64,000 nucleotides of DNA, taken from positions 930,001 to 994,000 of the forward strand of contig NZ_CADFGE010000001.1 of the NCBI RefSeq assembly GCF_902833645.1, given 5' to 3'. The notes under the pieces are model-generated. The model saw only the letters and a program-made list of their open reading frames with translations. It was not told the DNA's origin and did not search any database. This document shows, one piece after another, positions 1-8,337 of the stretch. How positions within the stretch are numbered: the first letter of the stretch is position 1; every line of letters starts with the position of its first letter. Made by a program: the position numbers and the translations under genes. The DNA comes from Paraburkholderia fungorum (GTDB lineage: Bacteria; Pseudomonadota; Gammaproteobacteria; Burkholderiales; Burkholderiaceae).

Positions 1-381
1 CAGCGCGCCGAGCGCGTTGGCAGCCAGATCGAGATTGGACGCAACGCGCGTCGGCAGATAGGTCTGCACCGCTTCCATCACGCCCGACAGCAATCCACCG
101 AGCACGAAAGCTAACGCGACCGCCAGCGGACCGCGCCAGCGCGGATACACCGCGAGCACCACCAGCGCGCCGAACGGCATATAGCCGAGCACGTTCGTGA
201 CCACGTCGAACGCCGTCAGATACTGCGGCATGGGATCGGACAGATACGCAAACGGCGCGAGGCCGAGCGAACGCCAGCCGGAAAACGGATACCACGAGCC
301 GTACACGATCAGCGCCGTATACAGCCCCAAGGCCTGCCGGGCAAGCGCCGACGGGCGGCGCTGCCAGGATTTGACGCTCAT
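1..381 (-). CDS. VanZ-like membrane protein (partial, C-terminus outside window)
   Basis: The reading frame runs from an ATG at 381 leftward off the window edge, so only about 127 N-terminal residues are visible. It begins MSVKSWQRRP and has hydrophobic stretches (LYTALIVYGSWYPF, VLGYMPFGALVVLAVY, AVALAFVLGGLLSGVMEAVQ). The N-terminal WYPF segment, the NVLGYMPFG segment and the E-x-x-Q-x-x-x-P segment (EAVQTYLP) are typical of VanZ-family integral membrane proteins, where the last polar motif is conserved. The family name comes from a teicoplanin-resistance accessory protein, but chromosomal homologues are widespread and their function is mostly unknown. It lies on the same strand as, and downstream of, the lipid transport operon, with a gap of only 31 bases after the lipoprotein gene, so it could be co-transcribed. 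Confidence 0.75.
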   Translation of the reverse strand, partial: MSVKSWQRRPSALARQALGLYTALIVYGSWYPFSGWRSLGLAPFAYLSDPMPQYLTAFDVVTNVLGYMPFGALVVLAVYPRWRGPLAVALAFVLGGLLSGVMEAVQTYLPTRVASNLDLAANALGAL

Positions 382-412
382 GCAGCGCTCCGTTGCGTGC
401 GCTGCATGCCGG

Positions 413-1045
413 TCATTGCGCGGCGACCAGCGCCTGCACGCCCAGCCATGCGCTGATCTGCGCGACGAGATCGTCGCTGGCCGCGGCGAGCGCCTGCGCG
501 CCGCCGGCCGCGTCCGCCGAACTGGACGGTGCCCGTGCGATGAAGGTGCGCTGGCCGATCACCTTGCCGTTTTGCGTCAACGTGGCGCGCGCGGTGACAG
601 CCGCGTGGCTTTCCGACTGGCTGTCGAAGACCTGTTCGAACTCGCTCAGATCGACCTTCAGCACCGGCGCATGCACGCCGTCGGCACCGGTCAGCACCGT
701 GCCGCGCGAACTCAATGCGCCGCGCAGACGCTGGGTCAGCAGTTGCGACGGCGCCATGGTCCAGTGGCTATTCGCATACGACGCCGTCTGCTGCGCGTCG
801 GCGTAGCTGAGCCGGTAAATCAGCTTGTCGGATTCGAGATTGTCGGACGCGGTGACATCGAGCACCTTCACTGCCGGCAACGTGCCGGCCGAGGCCGCCG
901 GACTCGGCGGCCCAAGGTCGTAGCGAATGTCCGAGATCGCCGCGGGGTTGCCGGCGCAGCCGGCAGCCAGCACGCCGAACGCGAGCAATACCGCAAGCGC
1001 GGTGCTCGAGGACAACAATCGGTGAATCGAGCGTGACATAACCAT
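413..1045 (-). CDS. ABC-type transport auxiliary lipoprotein (PqiC-like)
   Basis: A 210-residue protein with a lipoprotein signal peptide: hydrophobic LALVLAF-type core and a lipobox LAAGC with the lipidated cysteine at residue 30. The rest matches the ABC-type transport auxiliary lipoprotein family (PqiC/DUF330-like), with the RYDLGPP start of the mature domain and the QLLTQRLRGALSSRG segment. It is the last gene of the four-gene lipid transport set (permease, ATPase, MCE protein, lipoprotein), so it probably works at the periplasmic face of the outer membrane as the partner of the MCE protein. The start at 1045 has an AAGAAGGA ribosome site close by; an in-frame ATG at 1039 is a better-spaced alternative. 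Confidence 0.8.
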   Translation of the reverse strand: MVMSRSIHRLLSSSTALAVLLAFGVLAAGCAGNPAAISDIRYDLGPPSPAASAGTLPAVKVLDVTASDNLESDKLIYRLSYADAQQTASYANSHWTMAPSQLLTQRLRGALSSRGTVLTGADGVHAPVLKVDLSEFEQVFDSQSESHAAVTARATLTQNGKVIGQRTFIARAPSSSADAAGGAQALAAASDDLVAQISAWLGVQALVAAQ

Positions 1046-1072
1046 ATTCCTTCTTCAAACCTTCAAATCGTT

Positions 1073-2047
1073 TCATTGAGCAGCGTGAGCGGCAGCGCGG
1101 GCGGCGGGCCACGTGAAGCCAGCTTCGCCCGGGCCCGGCGCCGATTTCGGCGCGCCGAACAGCACGCTGCGCGGATTGGTGCTGAACGTATCGGCAGCGC
1201 GGTCGACCGAACGGGCCGCCGAGCGCACGTCTTCGGCGAGCGAGTTGACGCGCGGCAGCGTGTCATAACCCACGCGCGCCGACAGTTCCTGGATCGAACT
1301 ATCCATCGAGACCAGCGCGTCCCCGGCTTGCTGCGCCGCCGTCCCGACCTTGTTCAGGTTGGTCTCGAACGGTCCGTCCGGGCGGTTCAGACTGGTGATC
1401 AACGCGTTGGTCGACTCCAGCGTGCGATCCAGCGTGTTGATCGTGGCGGGCAGCTTGCCGGCGACCGGCGCCATCTGCTGAGTCAGCGTGGCGACACCGT
1501 CGGCGGCTTTCTGAATGCTCGCGGCTGTGCCCTGCAACTGGCTAACCATTTCCGGCGACAACAGATTGTCGACGTCGTCGGTGACTTTTTCGAGTTTGCG
1601 CAGCAAGACATCGCCGCGTTGCTGCAACTGGTCGAGCAAGCCCGGACGCATCGGCAATTGCGCCACATCTTTCGCCGACGACGCGAGCGGCGTCGGATCG
1701 CGCCCATTGTCATCCAGCTGGATGAAGGCAATCCCCGTCACGCCCTGGAACCCGAGGCTGCCGAACGTGGAGTGCGTGATCGGCGCGTGCGTGTCGACGA
1801 GGATGCGGATCAGAATCTGTCCCGGATGATCCCGATCGAATTTGATCGATTGCACCTTGCCGACGTCAAGCCCGCGATAGCGCACTGCCGCGTCGGTATA
1901 CAGCCCCGTCACGTTGGTGCGGGCGATCAGATCGTACGGCACCCGCACGGAACGGTCGACGTTGAACAAAAAAGCCGCCACCGCGATCGCAGCCAGCAGG
2001 ACCACCGTAAAGAGTCCCGCCCAGAAGGCGTGTGATTTGTTTTCCAT
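1073..2047 (-). CDS. MCE/MlaD-family substrate-binding protein of a lipid ABC transporter
   Basis: A 324-residue protein starting MENKSHAFWAGL, with one N-terminal membrane anchor (about residues 9-29) followed by an MCE domain (about 40-118, including VTGLYTDAAVRYRGLDVGKV and the GFQGVTGIAFIQL loop). The C-terminal half is a long helical, coiled-coil-like tail with heptad-type Leu/Val spacing. MCE proteins form periplasmic hexameric rings that pass phospholipids between membranes. I chose the ATG at 2047 because it sits 16 bases after the ATPase stop and gives the canonical membrane-anchor start; the longer frame upstream reads through the ATPase gene. It is about twice the length of E. coli MlaD, resembling the longer MCE proteins of Pqi/Mce type operons. 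Confidence 0.88.
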   Translation of the reverse strand: MENKSHAFWAGLFTVVLLAAIAVAAFLFNVDRSVRVPYDLIARTNVTGLYTDAAVRYRGLDVGKVQSIKFDRDHPGQILIRILVDTHAPITHSTFGSLGFQGVTGIAFIQLDDNGRDPTPLASSAKDVAQLPMRPGLLDQLQQRGDVLLRKLEKVTDDVDNLLSPEMVSQLQGTAASIQKAADGVATLTQQMAPVAGKLPATINTLDRTLESTNALITSLNRPDGPFETNLNKVGTAAQQAGDALVSMDSSIQELSARVGYDTLPRVNSLAEDVRSAARSVDRAADTFSTNPRSVLFGAPKSAPGPGEAGFTWPAARAAAHAAQ

Positions 2048-2063
2048 AGTCAGGTTCCCTGGT

Positions 2064-2942
2064 TCACAGCGGCAATTCGGACGACGCCGATTCGAGCGCG
2101 GCACGCGGCAATTTCGCGCGGCGTTCCGGCGGCAGCGCCTGCAGCGCGCGGCGCCCGCGCAGGCCGAGGAAATATTCGCGGATAAAAGGATGATCGACGC
2201 CCGCCGCCTCTTCGACCGGCGCGGCGACCAGCACCTTGCGGTCCGCCAGCACGGCGACACGGGTAGAGAGCGCGATCATCGTGTCCAGATCGTGCGTGAC
2301 CATCACCACCGTCAGACCGAGCGCGCGATGCAGCGCCGAGATCAGTTCGACAAATTCGTCGGACGCCTGCGGGTCGAGGCCGGCGGTCGGTTCGTCCAGA
2401 AACAGCAGTTCGGGTTCGAGCGCAATGGCGCGCGCGATACCGACGCGCTTGATCATGCCGCCCGAGAGCGCCGACGGCATCTTCGACGCGTGCTTGCACG
2501 GCAGGCCGACCATCTCGAGCTTGAGCATCACGATGTCGCGCAGCAGGTCCTCCGGCACCTTGCCGAGTTCGCGCAACGGCTGCGCGATGTTGTCGAACAC
2601 CGACAGCGACGAAAACAGCGCGCCACGCTGAAACAGCATGCCGGAGCGGCTGCGCATGAGCAAAGCGGTTTCCGGCGAAATGGTGGAAATGTCTTCGCCG
2701 AACAGCTTGATGGTTCCCGACGACGGCCGCTCCAGACCGAGAATCTGCCGCACCAGCGTGGTCTTGCCCGAACCCGAACCGCCCACGATCGAGACGATCT
2801 CGCCACGCCGCACGTCGAAATTCAGATGCTGATGCACGATGTTGCGGCCGTAGCGCTTGGTGATGTCGATCACTTCGATCACCGGCTCCGCGATCTCCGG
2901 CATCGGTTGGCCGCGCACGGCCTGGGTGAGTGGCGCGATCAT
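2064..2942 (-). CDS. ABC transporter ATP-binding protein (MlaF-like)
   Basis: A 292-residue ATPase starting MIAPLTQAVRG. It has a Walker A GGSGSGKTT, a signature ALSGGM (LSGGMIKRVGIARAIA), a Walker B LLFLDEPTAGLDP and an H-loop THDLDT, all in the normal order. It is the ATPase of the lipid importer/exporter whose permease lies immediately upstream. The ATG at 2942 overlaps the permease stop as ATGA (2939-2942), which implies translational coupling, and the MCE gene follows 16 bases after its stop. Family knowledge: MlaF-type ATPases drive phospholipid movement at the inner membrane to maintain outer-membrane asymmetry. Confidence 0.9.
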   Translation of the reverse strand: MIAPLTQAVRGQPMPEIAEPVIEVIDITKRYGRNIVHQHLNFDVRRGEIVSIVGGSGSGKTTLVRQILGLERPSSGTIKLFGEDISTISPETALLMRSRSGMLFQRGALFSSLSVFDNIAQPLRELGKVPEDLLRDIVMLKLEMVGLPCKHASKMPSALSGGMIKRVGIARAIALEPELLFLDEPTAGLDPQASDEFVELISALHRALGLTVVMVTHDLDTMIALSTRVAVLADRKVLVAAPVEEAAGVDHPFIREYFLGLRGRRALQALPPERRAKLPRAALESASSELPL

Positions 2943-4108
2943 CCTAGCCCCACGTTCTGGAAGAGGATCGCGAACACCGCGTCCGCGAGAATCACGATGG
3001 TGATCGAGGTCACCACCGAGGTGGTCGTACCTTCGCCGAGGCTTTGCGAATTGGCCTTGATACGGAAGCCGAAGTGACAACCGACGATCGCGATCAGCAT
3101 GCCGAACGCAACGCCCTTGCCCAAACCGATCCACAGATTGGCGACCGGCACGACGCCCGGCAACGCGCGCGCGAAGTAGCTCATGTCGATGCCGAGCACG
3201 ATCTTCGCGGCGAGTGCACCGCCGGTCAGCGCGATGATGTTGGTCCACATGACGAGCAGCGGCATCGCCACGCCGAGTGCGACCACGCGCGGCAGAATCA
3301 AGCGCAGGCCGTGAGGAATGCCCATCACGCGCATGGCGTCGAGCTCTTCGGTGACGCGCATCACGCCAATCTGCGCGGTAATCGCCGAACCCGAGCGGCC
3401 CGCCACCAGAATTGCCGACAGCACCGGCCCCAGTTCGCGAATCACCGACAAGCCGAGAATATTGACGATGTACTGATTCGCGCCAAAAAGCCGCAGTTGC
3501 TGCGCCGACAGATAACTCAGCACGATGCCGATCAGGAAGGCCACCAGCGCGGTGATCGGCAAAGCCTTGGTTCCGGCGTTATAGATGTTCGCGGAGATTT
3601 CGGTCCACGGCGTGACCTTCGGTTTGCGCACGATCTTGAGCAGATCGATCACGACCTGCCCGAGCATGCCGAAGCCACCGTACAGGTGCTCGAAGAACGA
3701 AAAAATCGCGAGGCCGAGGCGCGTGAACGGATCGACCTTGACCACCGGTTCGACCTTTTCGCGCACCGTATCGAGCAGCGCGATGCGCTCGAAAATGTCG
3801 CGTTGCGTGTCGGTGAGCGTGGTGTCCGGCGGCATCTTGTGGCCCCATACGCGCCACAGTGCCTGCCCGCCGACGTGGTCCATCCGGACGATACGGGACA
3901 GGTCCCATTCGTAAATGCCCTGGGCGCCGCTCAGCGAATGCAACAAGGGGATCACGTGGCCGGTGGCCTTGTCGCGTGCGAGCGCGAGCGCCGTCCACTG
4001 GCCCGAAAGCCGGACGATCTTGCCTTGGCTGCCTGCCGCGACTTCAAGGCCGGGCGGAGTGTCGTAGTTCAAGGATCGCTGCAATCTGGTTATCGGATTA
4101 GGGGCCAT
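2939..4108 (-). CDS. MlaE-family lipid ABC transporter permease with N-terminal STAS-like domain
   Basis: A 389-residue protein starting MAPNPITRLQ. Residues from about 130 onward are a MlaE permease: several membrane segments, the LGPVLSAILVAGRSGSAI signature and EELDAMRVMGI. The first 130 residues are soluble and look like a STAS/MlaB-type domain fused to the permease (VRLSGQWTALALARD and VRMDHVGGQALWRVWG, as in MlaB sheets and helix). This fusion explains why no separate mlaB gene is present. It is the first gene of the operon (permease, ATPase, MCE protein, lipoprotein) and its start at 4108 faces birA at 4179, so the 70-base gap is a divergent promoter region. I see no MlaA or MlaC here, so the system may differ from classical Mla. 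Confidence 0.88.
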   Translation of the reverse strand: MAPNPITRLQRSLNYDTPPGLEVAAGSQGKIVRLSGQWTALALARDKATGHVIPLLHSLSGAQGIYEWDLSRIVRMDHVGGQALWRVWGHKMPPDTTLTDTQRDIFERIALLDTVREKVEPVVKVDPFTRLGLAIFSFFEHLYGGFGMLGQVVIDLLKIVRKPKVTPWTEISANIYNAGTKALPITALVAFLIGIVLSYLSAQQLRLFGANQYIVNILGLSVIRELGPVLSAILVAGRSGSAITAQIGVMRVTEELDAMRVMGIPHGLRLILPRVVALGVAMPLLVMWTNIIALTGGALAAKIVLGIDMSYFARALPGVVPVANLWIGLGKGVAFGMLIAIVGCHFGFRIKANSQSLGEGTTTSVVTSITIVILADAVFAILFQNVGLG

Positions 4109-4165
4109 TGTAACGAAGGCGCGGCGGATGAAGCGGGCTCGTGGGCTAGCGGCGTTCGCTGTCGC

Positions 4166-4171
4166 TACAAT
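4166..4171 (+). promoter_or_regulatory. Probable -10 box of birA
   Basis: TACAAT lies eight bases before the best birA ATG at 4179. A transcript starting the usual distance downstream would begin at or next to the ATG, giving a leaderless or almost leaderless message. The -35 region is weak, so this rests mainly on the -10 match. Confidence 0.35.
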
Positions 4172-4178
4172 ATGCCTC

Positions 4179-5084
4179 ATGAACGCCTCCAAGACCCCAC
4201 CCCAAGCCGCCGCGGCCGCCGACTGGCGGATCGACCGGGAGCGCGCGGTCGCGCTATTCGGCCCGCACGCGCATGACTGGCCGATCGAGATCGTCGAGGA
4301 AACCGGCTCGACCAACGCCGACCTGATGACGCGCGTCAAGGCATTGCCTCGCAAAGCCGGCGCGCTGCCCCGCCCGATCGTGCGGGTCGCCTATCTGCAA
4401 ACCGCGGGGCGTGGCCGCCGTGGCCGTCCCTGGTATGCGGAGCCAGGCAATGCACTGTTGTTTTCCGTGGCATGCGTGCTGCCGCGGCCGCTCGAAGGGC
4501 TGGCGGGTTTGAGCCTCGCCGTCGGCGTGGCGCTGGTCGACGGGCTGCGCTCGTTGCCGGTCGCGGGCCCAGGGCAGATCGCGCTGAAGTGGCCCAACGA
4601 CGTCCTGCTCGAAGGCGACAAGCTGGCCGGCATCCTGATCGAAACCGCATGGAGCACCGACGAAGCGAGCGCTGTCGTGATCGGTATCGGCACCAATGTG
4701 AAGGGCGCGGAAGAACTCGCGGCCAAGGTCGGCCAACTGAATGCCGACGTGCCGGCGCAGGCGCGCGGCGCCATGCCGACCGCGCTGCAACGCGCGCTGC
4801 CGAACGCGAACCTCACCGATACGCTTGCCGCGGAGCTGAATGCGCTTGAACCGGCGCTGCAGCGCTTCGGCGCCGAAGGCTTCGCGCCGTTCCAGGCGCG
4901 CTGGAACGCCGTGCATGCCTACGCAGGCCGCGAAGTGGTGTTGCTGGAGCAAGGTCAGGAACTGGCACGCGGGGTGGCGGCAGGGGTCGACGAGCGCGGG
5001 CAATTGCTGCTCGACACCGCTGCGGGCCGCCTGACCGTGGCGACCGGTGACGTCTCGCTGCGTCTGGCCGACGGTGCTGCATGA
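4179..5084 (+). CDS. birA: Biotin--[acetyl-CoA-carboxylase] ligase, monofunctional
   Basis: A 301-residue biotin protein ligase, which joins biotin to AMP and then to the lysine of biotin carboxyl carrier domains. Visible motifs are GSTNADL, the biotinyl-AMP loop [28 protein letters not shown] and VVIGIGTNV, followed by a C-terminal SH3-like domain. It begins [11 protein letters not shown] and enters the catalytic domain almost at once. There is no N-terminal winged helix, so it should not act as a biotin repressor, although a biotin operon lies 34 kb away. The ATG at 4179 fits family length better than one at 4128. It overlaps coaX by ATGA, a pairing common in this group. Confidence 0.93.
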   Translation: MNASKTPPQAAAAADWRIDRERAVALFGPHAHDWPIEIVEETGSTNADLMTRVKALPRKAGALPRPIVRVAYLQTAGRGRRGRPWYAEPGNALLFSVACVLPRPLEGLAGLSLAVGVALVDGLRSLPVAGPGQIALKWPNDVLLEGDKLAGILIETAWSTDEASAVVIGIGTNVKGAEELAAKVGQLNADVPAQARGAMPTALQRALPNANLTDTLAAELNALEPALQRFGAEGFAPFQARWNAVHAYAGREVVLLEQGQELARGVAAGVDERGQLLLDTAAGRLTVATGDVSLRLADGAA

Positions 5085-5896
5085 CGCGCGGCGCGCCTTA
5101 TCTGTTGATCGACGCAGGCAATAGCCGCATCAAGTGGGCGCTGGTCAAGCCGGACGGCACGCAAATCGCGGCCGGCGCGCTTGCGCACGGCGGCGCTGAT
5201 CGACCTGACTGGTCGAGTTTGCCGACGCCGGGCGGCGCGTGGTTATCGAACGTGGCGGGCGAGGGTGTCGCGGCGCGGATTGCCGCCCTCCTCGATGCCC
5301 ACTGGCCGCAACTGCCGCGCACGACGATCCGTGCCTGCGCACAGCAATGCGGTGTAACCAACAGCTACACGGCGCCGGGTACGCTCGGCAGCGATCGCTG
5401 GGCCGGCCTGATCGGCGCACACGCGGCGTTTCCCGGCGAGAATCTGCTGATCGCGACGTTCGGCACGGCGACCACGCTTGAAGCGTTGCGTGCGGACGGT
5501 TGCTTTGTCGGCGGTCTGATCGCGCCGGGCTGGACCTTGATGATGCGCTCGCTCGGCGAGCACACGGCGCAACTGCCGACGCTCGACGCCAACGCCGCGC
5601 GCGGCTTGCTCGACGCGGATGCCACGTCAGGCGGGGAACGCCGCGGCCCGTTCCTCGCGACAGATACGCCGCGTTCGCTATCGGCTGGGTGCACCTTGGC
5701 GCAAGCCGGTTTGATCGAACGCATGTGGCGCGATTTGCAGGACGAGTGGCAAGTGCCGGTACGCCTCGTGGTGAGCGGCGGCGCGGTGGACGAAGTGACA
5801 AGTGCGCTCAAAGTGCCGCATACTCGCCACGATTCGCTGGTGCTATCGGGGCTCGCGCTGATTGCCGCCGATCGCACGTTGGCAGACGGCGCCTGA
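5081..5896 (+). CDS. coaX: Type III pantothenate kinase
   Basis: A 271-residue kinase that phosphorylates pantothenate in the first step of coenzyme A synthesis. The ASKHA-fold motifs are present: [11 protein letters not shown] for phosphate binding at the N-terminus, [12 protein letters not shown], the FGTATTLE motif with GGLIAPG, and a C-terminal VVSGGAV. Type III enzymes resist feedback by CoA and need a monovalent cation; that is family knowledge. Its ATG overlaps the birA stop, so the two are translated from one transcript. Confidence 0.94.
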   Translation: MTRGAPYLLIDAGNSRIKWALVKPDGTQIAAGALAHGGADRPDWSSLPTPGGAWLSNVAGEGVAARIAALLDAHWPQLPRTTIRACAQQCGVTNSYTAPGTLGSDRWAGLIGAHAAFPGENLLIATFGTATTLEALRADGCFVGGLIAPGWTLMMRSLGEHTAQLPTLDANAARGLLDADATSGGERRGPFLATDTPRSLSAGCTLAQAGLIERMWRDLQDEWQVPVRLVVSGGAVDEVTSALKVPHTRHDSLVLSGLALIAADRTLADGA

Positions 5897-5948
5897 GCCG
5901 CGGCCATCCGGAACAGCGGCTGAACTTATCGACCGGGAAAGACTAACG

Positions 5949-6188
5949 ATGCTGCGCTGGCTGATCGCCATATTGTTTCTTGCCAACATGCTGGCATTCG
6001 TCGCGATGCGCGGCGTATTCGGCCCGACGCCCACAGCCGGCAGCCGCGAGCCGAACCACCTGAACCGTCAGCTCCACGCGGAATGGTTGAAGGTGCAACC
6101 CCTCACCGCAGCCGAAGCAGCCGACCAGGCAGTGGTAGGCGGCCCGGTGCCGGCGGCGCCGGTAGCGGCATCGGCGTTGCCGCAATAG
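5949..6188 (+). CDS. Small membrane-anchored protein, unknown function
   Basis: A 79-residue protein starting MLRWLIAILFLANMLAFVAM, one membrane segment or uncleaved signal, followed by a short tail rich in Pro and Ala at the end. The ATG at 5949 lies 53 bases after coaX on the same strand, with the purine-rich GGGAAAGA stretch before it. It looks like the N-terminal anchor of a longer envelope protein, such as the SPOR-type proteins often found at this position, but here it stops after 79 residues. No catalytic motif is visible. It could be a shortened remnant or a genuine small protein. Confidence 0.6.
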   Translation: MLRWLIAILFLANMLAFVAMRGVFGPTPTAGSREPNHLNRQLHAEWLKVQPLTAAEAADQAVVGGPVPAAPVAASALPQ

Positions 6189-6276
6189 AGAAGCGGCAGG
6201 GAGCGCCTGGCCCCGGCACTACGCCGCGCTTCGGCGACGAAAAGAAGAACGCATCGTCCGAACGCGGACGAACACC

Positions 6277-6759
6277 TCACCCTTGCGCGCGAACCTTCTT
6301 CAATAACGCGGTGGTCGAGCGCTCATGCTCGAAGGGAATCGCCAAAGCCTTGCCACCCCAGCCCCGCACAATGGCCGATTCGGGCAACACATCCATGTCG
6401 TAGTCACCGCCTTTGACCAGCACATCCGGACGCAGCGCCGAAATCAATTCAACGGGCGTCTTCTCGCCGAAACAAACCACGTAGTCGACACTTTCGAGTG
6501 CCGCCAGCAAAGCCATCCGATCCGCCTCGTTATTAATCGGCCGGTCGTCTCCTTTGCCGAGCATGCGCACAGACGCGTCGCTGTTGACGCCGACAATCAG
6601 GCAAGCACCGAGCGCTTTGGCATCGGCAAGATAAGTCACATGCCCGCGGTGCAGGATGTCGAACACCCCGTTGGTAAAGACAACCGGAGCGGCCATCGAA
6701 GCGCGAAGCTTCACCAGCGCGTCGCGCGTAAAAATCTTGCGTTCAAAAGTAGCGGCCAT
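6277..6759 (-). CDS. rfaE2: D-glycero-beta-D-manno-heptose 1-phosphate adenylyltransferase
   Basis: A 160-residue nucleotidyltransferase that activates heptose 1-phosphate to ADP-heptose for lipopolysaccharide inner core. Motifs: VVFTNGVFDILHRGHVTYL (HxGH, nucleotide binding), GVNSDASVRMLGKGDDRPIN, and the C-terminal IPFEHERSTTALLKK, equivalent to the ISTS-type loop. It corresponds to the C-terminal half of E. coli HldE and stands alone, as usual in betaproteobacteria where the kinase is a separate gene. The ATG at 6759 (MAATFERKIF) was chosen as the conserved start; upstream codons add an unrelated stretch. Confidence 0.93.
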   Translation of the reverse strand: MAATFERKIFTRDALVKLRASMAAPVVFTNGVFDILHRGHVTYLADAKALGACLIVGVNSDASVRMLGKGDDRPINNEADRMALLAALESVDYVVCFGEKTPVELISALRPDVLVKGGDYDMDVLPESAIVRGWGGKALAIPFEHERSTTALLKKVRAQG

Positions 6760-6879
6760 GATGGAGTCGCGAAGAAAAAAGAAGTGCCGCCACGATACAC
6801 GGCGAACGGCATGAAGCAAAACGGCCCGGCAAGCTGACGCCTGCCGGGCCGTTCCTGAAACCTTAAGCCTTCTAAATCA

Positions 6880-7752
6880 TCAAGCCGGCTGTTCCGCCGA
6901 TTTCTGATCGGCCTGCAGGCGCGCGACCACTTCCTTGCGATAGCGGTTCAATTCCTGTGCCGTGTTGAACGTACGCTCGAACAGAATCGACAGGTTGTGC
7001 AGAATCCGCTCCACGACCTTCTTTTCCCAGCCGTCGTCGAAACGGATCTGTTCGTCGAGCCAGCGTTCGAGCCATTCCGGATCGGGCAGACGCGATTGAA
7101 TCGTGTCGCGCGGGAACAGCGCCTGGTTCACGTGCAGGTTGGTGGGGTGCAGCGGCTTTTCCGTGCGGCGCGCGGATGCCATCAGAACGCCGATCTTGGC
7201 GAACGCAGCACGCGCGATGTCGCCGGTTTGCACCATGGCTTTCTTCATGTAGCGCAGATACGCGCCGCCATGGCGCGCTTCGTCGCGCGAGATGGTTTCG
7301 TAAATGGCCTTGATGACCGGCTCGGTGTGCCATTCGGCTGCACGGCGATACCAGTGGTTCAGGCGGATTTCGCCACAGAAGTGCAGCATCAGCGTTTCGA
7401 GCGGCGGCGCCGGGTCGAATTCGAAGCGCACGGCGTGCAGTTCTTCTTCGGTCGGGCACATTTCCGGCTTGAAGCGGCGCAGATATTCCATCAGCACCAA
7501 CGAATGCTTCTGTTCTTCAAAGAACCACACGCTCATGAATGCGGAAAAATCGCTGTCGTGATGGTTGTCACGGAGGAACATTTCCGTGGCGGGCAACGCC
7601 GACCATTCGGTGATCGCGTTCATCTTGATCGTCGCTGCCTGCTCGTCGGTCAATAGCGATGCATCGAACTTGTCCCAGGGAATGTCTTTCTCCATGTCCC
7701 ATCGAACGGATTCGAGCGATTTATAAAGTTCCGGATAAAGCATGGTGTTCAT
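6880..7752 (-). CDS. Ferritin-like diiron domain protein
   Basis: A 290-residue all-helical protein starting MNTMLYPELY. It carries two E-x-x-H type pairs, EEQKH (about residues 79-83) and DEARH (about 157-161), plus candidate ligands in ITEW (Glu 49) and CGEIR (Glu 128). That is the four-helix carboxylate-bridged diiron arrangement of the ferritin/ribonucleotide reductase R2/acyl-ACP desaturase superfamily. The length and the EW...EEQKH...E...DEARH order resemble acyl-ACP desaturase-like or N-oxygenase-like members rather than storage ferritins. Substrate is unknown. A GGTGGG ribosome site precedes the ATG. It stands alone on its transcript, with a 585-base gap upstream. Confidence 0.75.
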   Translation of the reverse strand: MNTMLYPELYKSLESVRWDMEKDIPWDKFDASLLTDEQAATIKMNAITEWSALPATEMFLRDNHHDSDFSAFMSVWFFEEQKHSLVLMEYLRRFKPEMCPTEEELHAVRFEFDPAPPLETLMLHFCGEIRLNHWYRRAAEWHTEPVIKAIYETISRDEARHGGAYLRYMKKAMVQTGDIARAAFAKIGVLMASARRTEKPLHPTNLHVNQALFPRDTIQSRLPDPEWLERWLDEQIRFDDGWEKKVVERILHNLSILFERTFNTAQELNRYRKEVVARLQADQKSAEQPA

Positions 7753-8337
7753 AGTCCCACCCCTGTTCTGCGCATACTGTCTGTGTCTGTCACTACTACA
7801 TGTAGCACTTTTGCTGATGACGAACGAAACGCACCGTTTTGTGCGCCGTTTGTCGGCCAAGCATTCAATTTTACGCGGTAATCGGCTGCCTAGATGCATC
7901 GGACAGCAAAGAAGTCCAGCCGTTTGCGCGGCGCTGCTAACCAGAAGTTACGCGCTACGCGGCCAACCGTGGGTGAGGGATACCCTATGCCTGAGGTCGA
8001 GCCAGTTTGCGATGAATCCGCACCGTCCAGCCCTGCGCCGGGGATACCGGCGGCGATTGGAGCAAGGGCGGCTGGATTGGTTGTTTTCAGCGCGCGCCCA
8101 AAAGCCAAAATGAAGCTTACACAATGATAGCACGCTGACTATACGGATCCCGCGCGCTAACAGTCGCAATTCTGGTGCCCGATTGACTTCTCTCAATAAA
8201 CAATCCGATTCGCGGAGTGTGACTGACGATCGGGGTCAAAACCATGACACGCGACGAATTTGCCTCGCCGCACCGAAAGTCCACCGGGCTTTACACCGCC
8301 ATCGCATGGGTTGCATCGCCCGGCTTCGCGCCTACCG
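7753..8337. other. 585-base intergenic region upstream of the ferritin-like gene
   Basis: No convincing gene. Close to the ferritin-like gene there is a perfect 10-base palindrome CTACATGTAG at 7796-7805. On the minus strand a TAAAAT hexamer (7868-7873) could be a -10 box, though with no good -35. The left two-thirds could therefore be a long 5' leader. The right end is the 3' side of phaM. I saw no tRNA or recognisable small RNA. Confidence 0.4.

Noticed and set aside
7753..8337. Small RNA gene (6S or similar) in the gap before the ferritin-like gene
   Set aside because: I could not trace a long rod-like structure or conserved bulge sequence by eye; a covariance-model search would be needed to decide.
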